Shown: positions 8,416-16,632 of the stretch, piece by piece
Layout of the letters: every line of letters begins with the position of its first letter
How positions within the stretch are numbered: the stretch's first letter is position 1
DNA from: Saccharothrix coeruleofusca
Lineage (GTDB): Bacteria; Actinomycetota; Actinomycetes; Mycobacteriales; Pseudonocardiaceae
DNA length: 61,620 bases
NCBI RefSeq assembly: GCF_014648515.1
Contig: NZ_BMRG01000002.1
Span: forward strand, 524,538 to 586,157
Direction of reading: 5' to 3'
Position numbers and translations under genes: made by a program
Notes under the pieces: model-generated
What the model was told of the DNA's origin: nothing
The model's database searches: none
What the model saw: the letters and a program-made list of their open reading frames with translations, nothing else

Positions 8416-9611
8416 CGCCCGCTCTCGGTGGGCGGCGGCACCGGCGCGACCTGCCGATGCCTGCCGGGCTCGACGAGCCCCAGCAGCCGGTACATGGCCT
8501 TGCGCAGTTCGGCAGCGGACCGCCCCGGATGTGAGGTCAACCGCTTCCGCACCTGGTCGCGGATGTGCGGCGCCACGGTCGCGGCGCGTACCAGCTGCTG
8601 CTCCAGTGGCTCCCCCATGACCAGTCGTGGAGCCATGCGCCGCAGTAAGTCCTGCGCCGAACCAGTGCTGGTGGCGATGCTCACCGGCGGATCCGCCAGC
8701 ACCACCGGTCGTCCCGCCGCGGCCGCGTAGACCCCGACCGAGCCGTGGTCCGCGACCACGTAGTCGGCGGCCACGATGACCGCGCGCCAGTCGACGTGAG
8801 GGTCAACCACGACGAGCCCGGCGTCACGGCAGTCCGCCAGCCACGCTTCCACCTGGCGCCGCCCGTGGCCGAACCACGCCGCGGGGTGCACGAGCGCCAC
8901 CACGCGGTAACCGATCGGCGTCAACTCCTCCAGCAGCCTCGGCAGTAGATCCTCGAACCGGGCGAACAACGAATCGAGGCCCCACGTGGAACTGACCACC
9001 AGAACGCGTTCGTCCGGCCGGACTCCCAGCGCGGTCCGGTATGCGTCGCGCTGCGGGAGGCTCGCCATCATCCGGTCGTAACAGGGGTCCCCCACGACCA
9101 CGGAGGCCTCCAGCGCCTCCGGGCACTGCCTGCGCAGCACTTCGCGCTCCTCATCGTGGGCCAGCACCAGCGCCTTGGCCAGCAGCTTGCCGTTGTGCAG
9201 CAACCGCTGGGCGTCCAATCCGTAGACCACCGGCGAACCGCCCGCTGGGAAGGACTTGCCGTAGCCCGCCCCGTGCGGCATCACCAGCAGGGGCGCGTGA
9301 ACCTGGTGCAGGCTCCCGTAGGACGCGGCCACCGCGAGGTCGAACTCCTCCCTGACCGCCTGCTCCCAGGGCAGCACGACGCCGCGGGTGGCGCGCAGGA
9401 AGTCCGCCACGCCGTTGCTGAAGGTGTCCGGCGCCTGGCTGAACACCACCTGGACCCTGGGGTCCGATTCGATCAGCTCGATCGCCTCCAGCAACCGCTG
9501 CCCGCTGACGATCGTGTGCACCACGGCGAGCACCGACCTGCACTCGTCGCGGCTGACCCACCGGTGCGCGTCGATGCCGATGGGCACGTGAAGCCACTCA
9601 GGACGTGTCAT
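8406..9611 (-). CDS. CDP-glycerol glycerophosphotransferase-like / GT-B-fold protein
   Basis: A 401-residue protein with two Rossmann-like halves. The C-terminal half carries 'DYVVADHGSVGVYAAAAGRPVVLAD', the pattern of CDP-glycerol glycerophosphotransferases and UDP-GlcNAc epimerase-like enzymes. The central 'LLVMPHGAGYGKSF' fits the N-terminal catalytic His region. Such enzymes polymerise teichoic-acid-like glycerol phosphate; in actinomycetes many members are of unknown role, so the substrate is open. The start ATG 9611 has GAGGGGG just upstream; the longer frame lacks one. It is divergent from the SARP-STAND regulator, which shares the 214-bp intergenic region, and is coupled to the next gene. 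Confidence 0.75.
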   Translation of the reverse strand: MTRPEWLHVPIGIDAHRWVSRDECRSVLAVVHTIVSGQRLLEAIELIESDPRVQVVFSQAPDTFSNGVADFLRATRGVVLPWEQAVREEFDLAVAASYGSLHQVHAPLLVMPHGAGYGKSFPAGGSPVVYGLDAQRLLHNGKLLAKALVLAHDEEREVLRRQCPEALEASVVVGDPCYDRMMASLPQRDAYRTALGVRPDERVLVVSSTWGLDSLFARFEDLLPRLLEELTPIGYRVVALVHPAAWFGHGRRQVEAWLADCRDAGLVVVDPHVDWRAVIVAADYVVADHGSVGVYAAAAGRPVVLADPPVSIATSTGSAQDLLRRMAPRLVMGEPLEQQLVRAATVAPHIRDQVRKRLTSHPGRSAAELRKAMYRLLGLVEPGRHRQVAPVPPPTESGRWP

Positions 9612-9825
9612 GCAATCCCCCTCGTACTCTCTCCCGTGCCAAGAGAGTGACGGCGGGGTTTGCCGTGAACTTGCAGTCCGCTTGCACACGGCCAATCGTC
9701 GGGTGGGACGGTCGTCGCTTCGGACCAATATCCGACCGATGTGCGCGGCTCACCTACGGGAAGTCGCCGCAGTGAAGCACACTGTATCCACCGAATACGC
9801 TGGACCAGCGAAAGGGGCGGCGCTG
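9612..9825. promoter_or_regulatory. Divergent intergenic region between the glycerophosphotransferase-like gene and the SARP-STAND gene
   Basis: About 214 bp with noticeably lower GC than its surroundings. It must hold both promoters. I see the RBS GAGGGGG for the minus gene and AAAGGGGCGG for the plus gene, but no convincing repeated operator. Confidence 0.45.
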
Positions 9826-12816
9826 GTGGAGTTCAAGATCCTAGGCAAGACCCGATTACGCATCGATGGGAATGACTTCGATCTAGGTCCGGCCAGGCAA
9901 CGCGGCGTGTTGACCATGCTGCTGTACTACTTCCCACGTCCGGTGCAGGTGGACACGATGGCCCAGGTGCTGTGGCCGGCCAGTGTGGCGAACGACGTCA
10001 GGAAGTCGCTGCAACCGATCATCAGCAAGTTGCGCGCGGTCCTGCGGGAGTCCCAGTCGGGTGGCTCGATCCTCAAGGAGGGCAACGCCTATCGGCTGCT
10101 CCTGCCCGAAATTGTGCGGATTGACTTCCATCAATTCCACAAGTTAGCGACCGAGGGGCGGGCCGCTGCCGCTCGCGGTGATCACCGCGTGGCGAAATCA
10201 CTGCTGCGTGAAGCCTTGTCGTTGTGGAGCGGCCGCCCGCTGCAGGAGTTGGAAGGGATGTGGGCGGAACGGCTCCGGGACCAGATGGAGACGTATGACC
10301 GGCTCCCCGCTCTGCACATGCTGCTGGACAGCCAACTGCACCTCGGCGAGCATGCCGAGGTGATGGCGGTGGCGGGCCGTCTCACCGAGGACCAGATCCC
10401 CGAGGAAGCAACGGCGAGCCTCTACCTGCGGGCCTTGGACGGCTTGGGAAAGTACTCCACTGCACTCGACTTCTACGGGCGCTTCTGTCAGAACTTGTTC
10501 GACCACGTCGGCTCCGAACCGGGTCCGGTCCTACGGACGCTCTACCAGAGCATCCTGCGCAAGCAGTCGGGCACCGGCACATCCACCGCTCCGCCGCAAC
10601 TCGCGCCACCGCGCCAACTTCCCTTACCAGCCAAAAACTTCGCGGGTCGCCAGGATCTCCTGGCCAAGCTTGACGCCTTGCACGACGCCACCGGCGGAGA
10701 GCGTGGCCACGTCGTGGCACTGCACGGGATGCCGGGCGTGGGCAAGAGCCGCTTGGCCGCCCACTGGGCCAACCTCCGCGCGGACCGGTTCCCGGACGGC
10801 CACCTCCACCTCGAACTCCGCGGATTCAGCCCCGGAACACCCATGACCCCCGATGACGCTCTCGCCATCCTGCTCAGGTCGTTGGGGGCGGATCGGATAC
10901 CCGCCACGGGAGATGAGCGCCGGGTCGAGCTGCACCGGCTCATGGCGAACCGGAGGATGCTCGTCCTGCTCGACGATGCGCAGAGCAGCAACCAAGTGCG
11001 CCCGATACTCGCCGCCACTCCCAGCTGCTTCACCATCGTCACCAGCCGAACCCGCCCCTGGGGATTGCCAGTTCGGGACAACGTCGACGTGATCCTCGTT
11101 CCACCGCTGTCCCACGACGAGTCGATCTTGTTGCTGCGGAACGAAATCGGCGATCAACGCGCAGATGAGGACCCCGCAGCTCTGCGGGATTTTGCCAGCA
11201 GGTTGGACGGCCTCCCCTTGGGATTGCGCATCATTGCCCAGCACGTCGCCCATCGGCCCGAGACACCCGTGGCCGACTTGGTGAACGAGTTCAAGGAACA
11301 GGAAGGGCTCGGCATCCTGGGTTCTGTGGACGACAGCGACGACGAAAACGCCACCTTGCCCGTCGCCTTCTCCTGGTCCTACCGCGCGCTGTCGCCGGAA
11401 ACCGCGAGGCTGTTCCGGCTCCTCGGCCTGCACCCCACAGCCGAGTTCAGCACCGCTGCGGCGAGTGCCTTGCTCGGGGAGCACGATGCCGCCACGAACC
11501 GGCACCTGCGAACTCTGACGAAGGTCAACCTGCTGCAGTACGGAACATCGCGGCGGTTCCGACTGCACGACCTGCTGCACGGCTACGCCGTTGACCTGGT
11601 GCGGCACGAGGAGTCGCCGCAATCACAGAAGTCTGCGCTGACCCGCCTGCTCGACTGGTATCTGAACTGGACAAGCGCGGCCGCACGCTCCTTGAACCCC
11701 CATCGGTCCCCGGTGCCCCCACTGGTGGGCATGTCGGTTTCACCGGAGCCCGACCTCCACGACGAGCACGACGGTCTGGCGTGGTTCACCCGTGAGCGCA
11801 TGAACCTCGTCATGACAGTTCCGCACGCCGTTCGCCACACTCTTCACGAACACGCCTGGCGTCTGTCCGCCAACATGCACGAAGCGTTCGACCGCTTGGG
11901 GTACTACGACGACCTACTGTTGAGCCACCGAGCAGCGTTGAAATCCGCTCGCGTGCTCGGTCATGCCGAAGCGCACGGCGGAACGCTGAGCAATCTAGGT
12001 ATGACGCACTTCAGGTTGCGCCAGTACCAGCAGGCAACGCAATACATGATGGAATCTCTGGACATTGTGCGCCGCCTAGGTCTCCGCGAACTTGAAGTGA
12101 TCTGCATTCACAACCTGGCCAGCATACTACTGGAACAAGGTGAGACCAGCGGTGCGATAGCCAGGTACCGACAAGCCCTAGAGTTGACCAGGAAACTCGG
12201 CGACCGAGGTATCGAGGCGTCGACGCTGGACCAACTGGGTACTGCGTACCACCGCCTAGGAAATGACGACATCGCCCTTGAATATTACTTCAAGGCATTG
12301 CACATACGAGAAGAAATAGGCCACCGAAGAGGGCAGGGGACCACACTGACAGAACTAGGCCGACTCCTCTTCGAACGCGGCGAGCACATCGAGGCGTTGA
12401 AGCGCCTGTCATTGGCGGTCGATATCAACCAGAGCACTGGCGACCGACCGCGCACCATTGAAGCGCTGGTAGCCATCGCCGAGATAAACTTCGACTTCGG
12501 CGAATTCGAAGAGGCAGTCGCGCACGCGCAACAGGCCGCCTCCCTGTCATCCGACATCGGCGCACGCGACCAGCAGGCACGCGCCTTGCACGTACTGGGT
12601 CACGCCCTACTGAAACTAGAGCTGCTGGAAGACGCCGAGCGCTGCTGGTCGGAAGCTTATAAGATTTTCCAGAGCAGTTCGACCACGCCAGAAGCGGACG
12701 TGGTGCACAACCACCTGACCGCCCTGCGAGCCCAACTCGCCATTCCCAATTCACGGATCGCTACTGACGGAACTCCGGAACGCCCAGCCGCCGAGTCGAC
12801 CAAGCACAACCACTGA
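9826..12816 (+). CDS. AfsR-like SARP regulator: OmpR-type HTH and BTAD fused to NB-ARC and TPR
   Basis: A 996-residue regulator. The N-terminus (VEFKILGKTRLRIDG..LGPARQRGVLTMLL) is the winged helix of SARPs. The bacterial transcriptional activation domain follows to about residue 245. The NB-ARC core has GMPGVGKS ending at residue 308, Walker B MLVLLDDAQ, LPLGLRI and a RRFRLHDLLHGYA MHD-like motif, and the last 300 residues are TPRs. SARPs activate secondary-metabolite genes by binding direct repeats. GTG 9826 is preferred for its AAAGGGGCGG site; GTG 9772 is possible. Leu codons TTA at 9856, 10144 and 10624 suggest dependence on a bldA-type tRNA. Base composition is AT-richer than neighbours, consistent with transfer. 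Confidence 0.9.
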   Translation: MEFKILGKTRLRIDGNDFDLGPARQRGVLTMLLYYFPRPVQVDTMAQVLWPASVANDVRKSLQPIISKLRAVLRESQSGGSILKEGNAYRLLLPEIVRIDFHQFHKLATEGRAAAARGDHRVAKSLLREALSLWSGRPLQELEGMWAERLRDQMETYDRLPALHMLLDSQLHLGEHAEVMAVAGRLTEDQIPEEATASLYLRALDGLGKYSTALDFYGRFCQNLFDHVGSEPGPVLRTLYQSILRKQSGTGTSTAPPQLAPPRQLPLPAKNFAGRQDLLAKLDALHDATGGERGHVVALHGMPGVGKSRLAAHWANLRADRFPDGHLHLELRGFSPGTPMTPDDALAILLRSLGADRIPATGDERRVELHRLMANRRMLVLLDDAQSSNQVRPILAATPSCFTIVTSRTRPWGLPVRDNVDVILVPPLSHDESILLLRNEIGDQRADEDPAALRDFASRLDGLPLGLRIIAQHVAHRPETPVADLVNEFKEQEGLGILGSVDDSDDENATLPVAFSWSYRALSPETARLFRLLGLHPTAEFSTAAASALLGEHDAATNRHLRTLTKVNLLQYGTSRRFRLHDLLHGYAVDLVRHEESPQSQKSALTRLLDWYLNWTSAAARSLNPHRSPVPPLVGMSVSPEPDLHDEHDGLAWFTRERMNLVMTVPHAVRHTLHEHAWRLSANMHEAFDRLGYYDDLLLSHRAALKSARVLGHAEAHGGTLSNLGMTHFRLRQYQQATQYMMESLDIVRRLGLRELEVICIHNLASILLEQGETSGAIARYRQALELTRKLGDRGIEASTLDQLGTAYHRLGNDDIALEYYFKALHIREEIGHRRGQGTTLTELGRLLFERGEHIEALKRLSLAVDINQSTGDRPRTIEALVAIAEINFDFGEFEEAVAHAQQAASLSSDIGARDQQARALHVLGHALLKLELLEDAERCWSEAYKIFQSSSTTPEADVVHNHLTALRAQLAIPNSRIATDGTPERPAAESTKHNH

Positions 12817-13061
12817 GAGCAGCACGGAGGATGCCCTTCAGGTGACACCGGTGGACATTGTCGGTCGTTATTTCACTGAAGCGAAGGCACACTTCTGCGG
12901 TCTAGACCTTTCACTCCCTTCACGGGAGCGCTCCCAGAAGTGTCGAAACGGCGGTTGAACACCGGGTAACCCGCTAAGCGTTCGCTTAGCGCGCTCGCCC
13001 CTACGCCCAACCGGAGGACCCCCGTCAGTGTGAGCTTTCCAGGGTGTGATGGAATGACACC
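12817..13061. promoter_or_regulatory. Structured intergenic region upstream of the secreted-peptide gene
   Basis: It holds a perfect palindrome, CGCTAAGCG-TT-CGCTTAGCG (12972-12991), and a spaced inverted repeat, ACACTTCTG and CAGAAGTGT. TCGAAAC and TTGAACA stand 12 bases apart in the same orientation, loosely like SARP heptamer repeats, though the family's usual period is 11 or 22. The regulator at 9826 is an obvious candidate ligand; this is inference. Confidence 0.4.
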
Positions 13062-13226
13062 GTGTTTGATCACAACCCCCTGACGGGCGGGCGGAAAGCG
13101 GTCGTTGCCACCGTGATGGCCATCGGCTTCCTGGTGTCCACCCCAGCGGCCGCCCTGGCTTGGACCGGAATCATCAACGACGTCAACCCGGACAAGACGT
13201 CCACGGTCATCGCCAACAAGCGCTGA
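13062..13226 (+). CDS. Small secreted peptide precursor (54 residues)
   Basis: A 54-residue ORF starting at GTG 13062. A basic N-terminus (GGRK) is followed by a hydrophobic helix (AVVATVMAIGFLVST) and an AAALA cleavage site, leaving a mature peptide of about 21 residues: WTGIINDVNPDKTSTVIA then NKR. Codon third positions are almost all G or C, unlike random frames. It is the first gene downstream of the SARP-STAND regulator on the same strand, and a palindrome lies upstream. A peptide signal, toxin or small exported factor are all possible. It has no Cys, so it is not a disulfide or lanthionine peptide. The RBS is weak. Confidence 0.5.
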   Translation: MFDHNPLTGGRKAVVATVMAIGFLVSTPAAALAWTGIINDVNPDKTSTVIANKR

Positions 13227-13543
13227 ACCTCGGTTCAACTCGGAGGGATCGACCAATGTTAAGATTATGCATCAAGCGTTTAACGGCGACTAGATGCCGC
13301 AGCGCGATCCAGCACGACACACCCTGTCCGGAATCGAACCAGGCGCCATAACGTCGAGGTCGCCAGCGTGGCTGGGGTCGACTGCCCAGCCACGCTCGGC
13401 CATGCGCCAGAATCAAGTCGACGAGAGATCTTAACGAAAGCGTCACCGCCGCGCCGCAGCCGAGGTGAACAGGTCGCGCACCAGCAGAGCAGAACCGTCC
13501 CCAACCGCCACGGCGAGCAGGTCTGCAGCGCCCTGCGAGAATT
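13227..13543. other. Non-coding stretch with a tRNA-like relic
   Basis: No convincing gene is present. The 12-bp inverted repeat AGCGTGGCTGGG (13365-13376) / CCCAGCCACGCT (13385-13396) and, on the minus strand, GGTTCGATTCC (T-loop-like, complement of about 13330-13340) and TGGCCGAGCG (tRNA-Ser/Leu D-arm-like, complement of about 13394-13403) suggest a decayed class II tRNA. Confidence 0.4.
13328..13412 (-). pseudogene. Degenerate class II tRNA-like sequence
   Basis: On the minus strand the order is a D-arm-like TGGCCGAGCG, a strong stem-loop in the anticodon position (CTGGG-CAGTCGAC-CCCAG, eight-base loop), a variable region, then GGTTCGATTCC. The acceptor arms do not pair and the T stem has one mismatch. 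The order and motifs fit a decayed tRNA-Ser/Leu type gene or a mobile-element tRNA; chance similarity is possible. Confidence 0.3.
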
Positions 13544-14019
13544 TCACGACGCTGTGCAGCGCGCCGAGCCCTGCGGCACGAGCGGCTCCACCTCGTCACC
13601 CCACTCGTCCTCCTCTAACGCCCATCGGATACCCATCAGTCGCGCGAAGTACAGCAGGCGGTGGTCCCCCGCCGTCAACTCCGCCCACGTGGTGCTGTTG
13701 GAGGACAACGTGCAGGTCCGCTGTACTCCTTGCCCAGCGCCTCGTTCTCGAAAGGCAGCCCAAGGATGACGCGATTACCGGCGGCGCGCACCACAGCGAT
13801 CTCGCTATCGCAGTACGCGGAGCGATCCGCGGATCCAGCGCGGCAGCGAGCAGGCGGAACACCGGCTGGTTGATGCCCCGGTTCGTCGTGCGGAGAAACG
13901 TGTTGAAGTACTTCTATAAGCACGGCCGAGTCGCCCTTGAAGCTGCCCCACTGGCACTCCTTCACCAACCACGTGGACCTGACGCCCGCTCGAGTCGATA
14001 GGACGCGCAGCTCGCTCAC
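13544..14019 (-). pseudogene. Hypothetical protein gene broken by several frameshifts
   Basis: No single frame is open, but coding-quality segments with GC-ending codons follow each other in three frames. They are: from GTG 14019, 'STRAGVRSTWLVKECQWGSF'; then 'FNTFLRTTNRGINQPVFRLL'; then 'DSEIAVVRAAGNRVILGLPF' and ENEALGKEYS; then 'TTWAELTAGDHRLLYFARLM', ending with a stop at 13544. Joined, they would make roughly 155 residues. At least three frame changes are needed, so this is either a decayed gene or poor sequence. I do not recognise the family. It lies directly downstream of the Schlafen-like gene on the same strand. Confidence 0.6.
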
Positions 14020-14056
14020 CGGAGCGTCCGAACGCTCCCGGCTCCGGCTGGCGCAC

Positions 14057-15823
14057 CTACACAGGCCCTTCCCTTTCTTCCATGAAGGCTTGCCGGGATC
14101 GTCGATATCGCAGGTGCGGGCTCCTGATCGACTCTTCAGTCACCTCCACCAGCCCTTCCTTGCGCATGAGGCGCAACCACCGGGTGACGGCAGGAGCGGT
14201 CAATCCGCTTCGCTCGACCAACTCCGCGCGGGACAGCTGCCCGTCACCGAGGATGTCGAGCAACTGCTCGCGGCGGTCCGCCCGACGAGCGCCCAGCCCG
14301 GCGGTTCTGGTGTTCGCGACAAGAGCCGGCGCCAGTGCGTAGCGCGTCCAGCGGCGGCCACCGTGCTGCACCACGAGTTCTCTGGCGACGAGATCGCGGA
14401 GTTCAGCGCGGGCGACTTGGGAGTCGAGCCCCGCAGCGGCCCGGTAGGTCTGGTTGTCCAGCAGCTTGCCATCCCGCAACAACGCCAGCGCGACGCACTG
14501 GCTGTCCGACAACCCGTGTTCCCCCAACGAGTTGATCCAGGCCACAACCTCATCACCCAGCAGCGTGTGGTTCGGGAACGTCACGCTGAAGTAACTGATC
14601 CGGTCCACGAATTCCGGGGCGCTCATTCGCGCTTCCCGCAACGCCTTCACCATGGTGCGGATGCCAGAACCGCGGTTCTCGCACACCGTTCTGGTGCCGC
14701 CGGGGACCGGAACGTCCTCCAGCACCTGGATGAGCATCGAGTTGCGCGCCGACGATACGGCCTCATCACCGAGCTGATCCACGGTCACCGGCCCGTAGAG
14801 CCCGCCGGGGTTTCGCACCACCAGTCGATCAGGATACATCTCGACCTGAACCTGAGCACCGCGGGATGCGCTTGAAAGGTCTCGGTGCACCAAGGCGTTC
14901 ACGATCGCCTCGCGCAGGGCCGTCTCCGGGTACTCCCACACGTCCTGCCGTCCCGCACCGATGACGACAGCACGTCTACTCATGTTGCGCCGCAACGCGG
15001 CCAGAGTGTCGCGGACGATGACCGGAATCGGTCCTTCGAGCATGACGTTGTCGAGGAACCGCTGTCCTGACACCACATCGGCCCCGTCAACCGTCGGGTA
15101 GTGCACAAAGGACAACATCAGCTGCGGAAAGTGCTCCTGGGGATATGTCCCCAATGCGAGCAGCCCTCCCAACGACACCACCAGCTCCCCCGAGCCGTCC
15201 TGGACCAGCACGCGAGCACGCCGGAGCGCCGTCGTCTCGTCCAGCTCCGAGAAGGCGTACGGCCTGCTCACCCGCAGACGCGCGAGCAGTTCAGCCACCA
15301 ACCTGCGGTCGAGGTCTTGCACGCTCGTACCCGGAACGGGCTCCAAGTCGTCACGCGGCTGGCCTCGTTTGGTCAGCAGCATCTGCACCTCGTAGCTGCT
15401 GAGCTTGCGATCACCGTCGCCCACGCGCACGTAGCTTCCCTGGGTGATTCCGGCACCGCGGTAGAAGCACGGTTTGATCGCGGCTTCCAGCTCCGCGATC
15501 TCGGCGACGACGAGATCCACCCCCTCGAACGAGTGCACGTTGATCAGCGGACGCAGCGGCGGCTCCATCTCCGTCGAGCACCACGACGCAAGATCAGCGG
15601 CCACCTTCGCCGCCTCTTGGACACCGGTCGCGGCGAAGCCCGTCGCTTCGTCGAGCCCGAGGATGAGGACGCCACCCCTGGTGTTGGCGAAGGCCGACAG
15701 CGTCTCCCGCACCGACGCCGGGAGCTTCCGCTCAGCTCGCTTGACCTCGATGTCCGCGACATCGGCGCCGAGAACCCGGAGGTTCTCGACGATTTCGGCG
15801 AGTTCGCTGTCCAGCACGGCCAC
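14057..15823 (-). CDS. Schlafen/AlbA_2-type ATP-binding protein with C-terminal winged helix
   Basis: A protein of about 588 residues. The N-terminal AlbA_2 (Schlafen-like) domain shows 'IEVKRAERKLP' and 'AFANTRGGVLILGLDE', the family hallmark. A central divergent GHKL-type ATPase region has YPETALREAIVNALVHRD and RNPGGLYGPV. The C-terminus is a winged helix (QLSRAELVERSGLTAPAVTRWL). Related proteins act as transcriptional regulators or in defence islands. The start is uncertain: GTG 15823 lacks an RBS and may be leaderless, since TATGCT stands just upstream. A repeated operator, CATAGTAAC, overlaps this promoter and suggests autoregulation. Confidence 0.8.
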   Translation of the reverse strand: MAVLDSELAEIVENLRVLGADVADIEVKRAERKLPASVRETLSAFANTRGGVLILGLDEATGFAATGVQEAAKVAADLASWCSTEMEPPLRPLINVHSFEGVDLVVAEIAELEAAIKPCFYRGAGITQGSYVRVGDGDRKLSSYEVQMLLTKRGQPRDDLEPVPGTSVQDLDRRLVAELLARLRVSRPYAFSELDETTALRRARVLVQDGSGELVVSLGGLLALGTYPQEHFPQLMLSFVHYPTVDGADVVSGQRFLDNVMLEGPIPVIVRDTLAALRRNMSRRAVVIGAGRQDVWEYPETALREAIVNALVHRDLSSASRGAQVQVEMYPDRLVVRNPGGLYGPVTVDQLGDEAVSSARNSMLIQVLEDVPVPGGTRTVCENRGSGIRTMVKALREARMSAPEFVDRISYFSVTFPNHTLLGDEVVAWINSLGEHGLSDSQCVALALLRDGKLLDNQTYRAAAGLDSQVARAELRDLVARELVVQHGGRRWTRYALAPALVANTRTAGLGARRADRREQLLDILGDGQLSRAELVERSGLTAPAVTRWLRLMRKEGLVEVTEESIRSPHLRYRRSRQAFMEEREGPV

Positions 15824-15830
15824 TTCATAG

Positions 15831-15880
15831 CATAGTAACAACCATAGTAACTAGCCCTTGTTCCGATGCTAGTTACTATG
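15831..15880 (-). promoter_or_regulatory. Operator array of the Schlafen-like gene (three CATAGTAAC sites)
   Basis: CATAGTAACTAG (15843-15854) and CTAGTTACTATG (15869-15880) are a perfect 12-bp inverted repeat with a 14-base spacer. A third CATAGTAAC lies at 15831-15839. The array covers the probable -10 (TATGCT) of the minus-strand gene, so binding should repress it. Confidence 0.7.
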
Positions 15881-15891
15881 CTTCGCCGCGC

Positions 15892-16563
15892 TCAGCCGAA
15901 GGCCAGCGCTATCCGCCTGCCCGCCAGCAGGCGCGTGCGCCACACCTCGACGTCCACCGCCAGGTCGGCCTGCCGGTCCAGCCGGTCGTAGGACTTGGAC
16001 AACAGCCAGTGCGCCGCCGCGGGCGCCACCTGCTCCAGCGGCCCCTGCTCGCTCAACCGGACGAGCGCCACCGCCACGTCCCGCGTCACGAACGCCTTGC
16101 GCACCATCCCGCCCGCCAGCTCGTCGACCAGGAACACCATGGCGTGCTCCCGCACCCCGTACGAGTAGGAGCAGATCAGGGCCAGGTATCCCGCGTCGAT
16201 GGACCGGTCGCAGATCCACGCCTCACCCACCACCAGCTCGGGCGGGAGTGGGGGCGCCGCGCGGGCGGCCCACTCGCGCGGACGCCCGGTGAGCAGGGCC
16301 GCCAGCGCGCGCAGCAGCGCCTCGTTGCGCCTGGTGGGCAACGACACCGCGTGCTCGATCACGCCCGCCCAGAACTCCTCGTCCACGGGCACGTCCGACA
16401 CCGCGTGGCTGACCACCAGCTCGATCTCCAGGGGGTCGGTCAGCTGCGGCAGCGCCCGGCAGCGCCGGACGACCTCCCGCTGAGCGAGGGTCAGCGGCGT
16501 CCCGTGTGGACGGCCTACCGGCGCGATCGGCCACCGCTTCGGGCAGTGCGTCTTCCGGCTCAC
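15892..16563 (-). CDS. Hypothetical protein, helix-rich
   Basis: About 223 residues, not recognised. The C-terminal two thirds look like stacked helices (IELVVSHAVSDVPVDEEFWA, 'LLRALAALLTGRPREWA', VAVALVRLSEQGPLEQVAPAA). A HEAT-like or other scaffold is possible but not shown. The start is uncertain: GTG 16563 is chosen, ATG 16623 would add 20 residues, and neither has a good RBS. It is divergent from the DUF2786 gene at 16633. No membrane segment or signal peptide is visible. Confidence 0.65.
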   Translation of the reverse strand: MSRKTHCPKRWPIAPVGRPHGTPLTLAQREVVRRCRALPQLTDPLEIELVVSHAVSDVPVDEEFWAGVIEHAVSLPTRRNEALLRALAALLTGRPREWAARAAPPLPPELVVGEAWICDRSIDAGYLALICSYSYGVREHAMVFLVDELAGGMVRKAFVTRDVAVALVRLSEQGPLEQVAPAAAHWLLSKSYDRLDRQADLAVDVEVWRTRLLAGRRIALAFG

Positions 16564-16632
16564 CGGGTCGAGGCTGGCACGGCCGGGGCTGGGTTCCGCG
16601 TCACCACACCCGAAAGAGGACAATGCCGTGTC

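Noticed and set aside
13365-13396. 12-bp inverted repeat considered as a plain terminator of the secreted peptide gene
   Set aside because: It is 140 bp past the stop, has an 8-base loop and no T run, and fits better into a tRNA-like order on the other strand.
13207-13599. 130-codon minus-strand frame over the tRNA-like region
   Set aside because: Arg/Trp-rich translation with no motif; it overlaps the better-supported relic and the pseudogene end.
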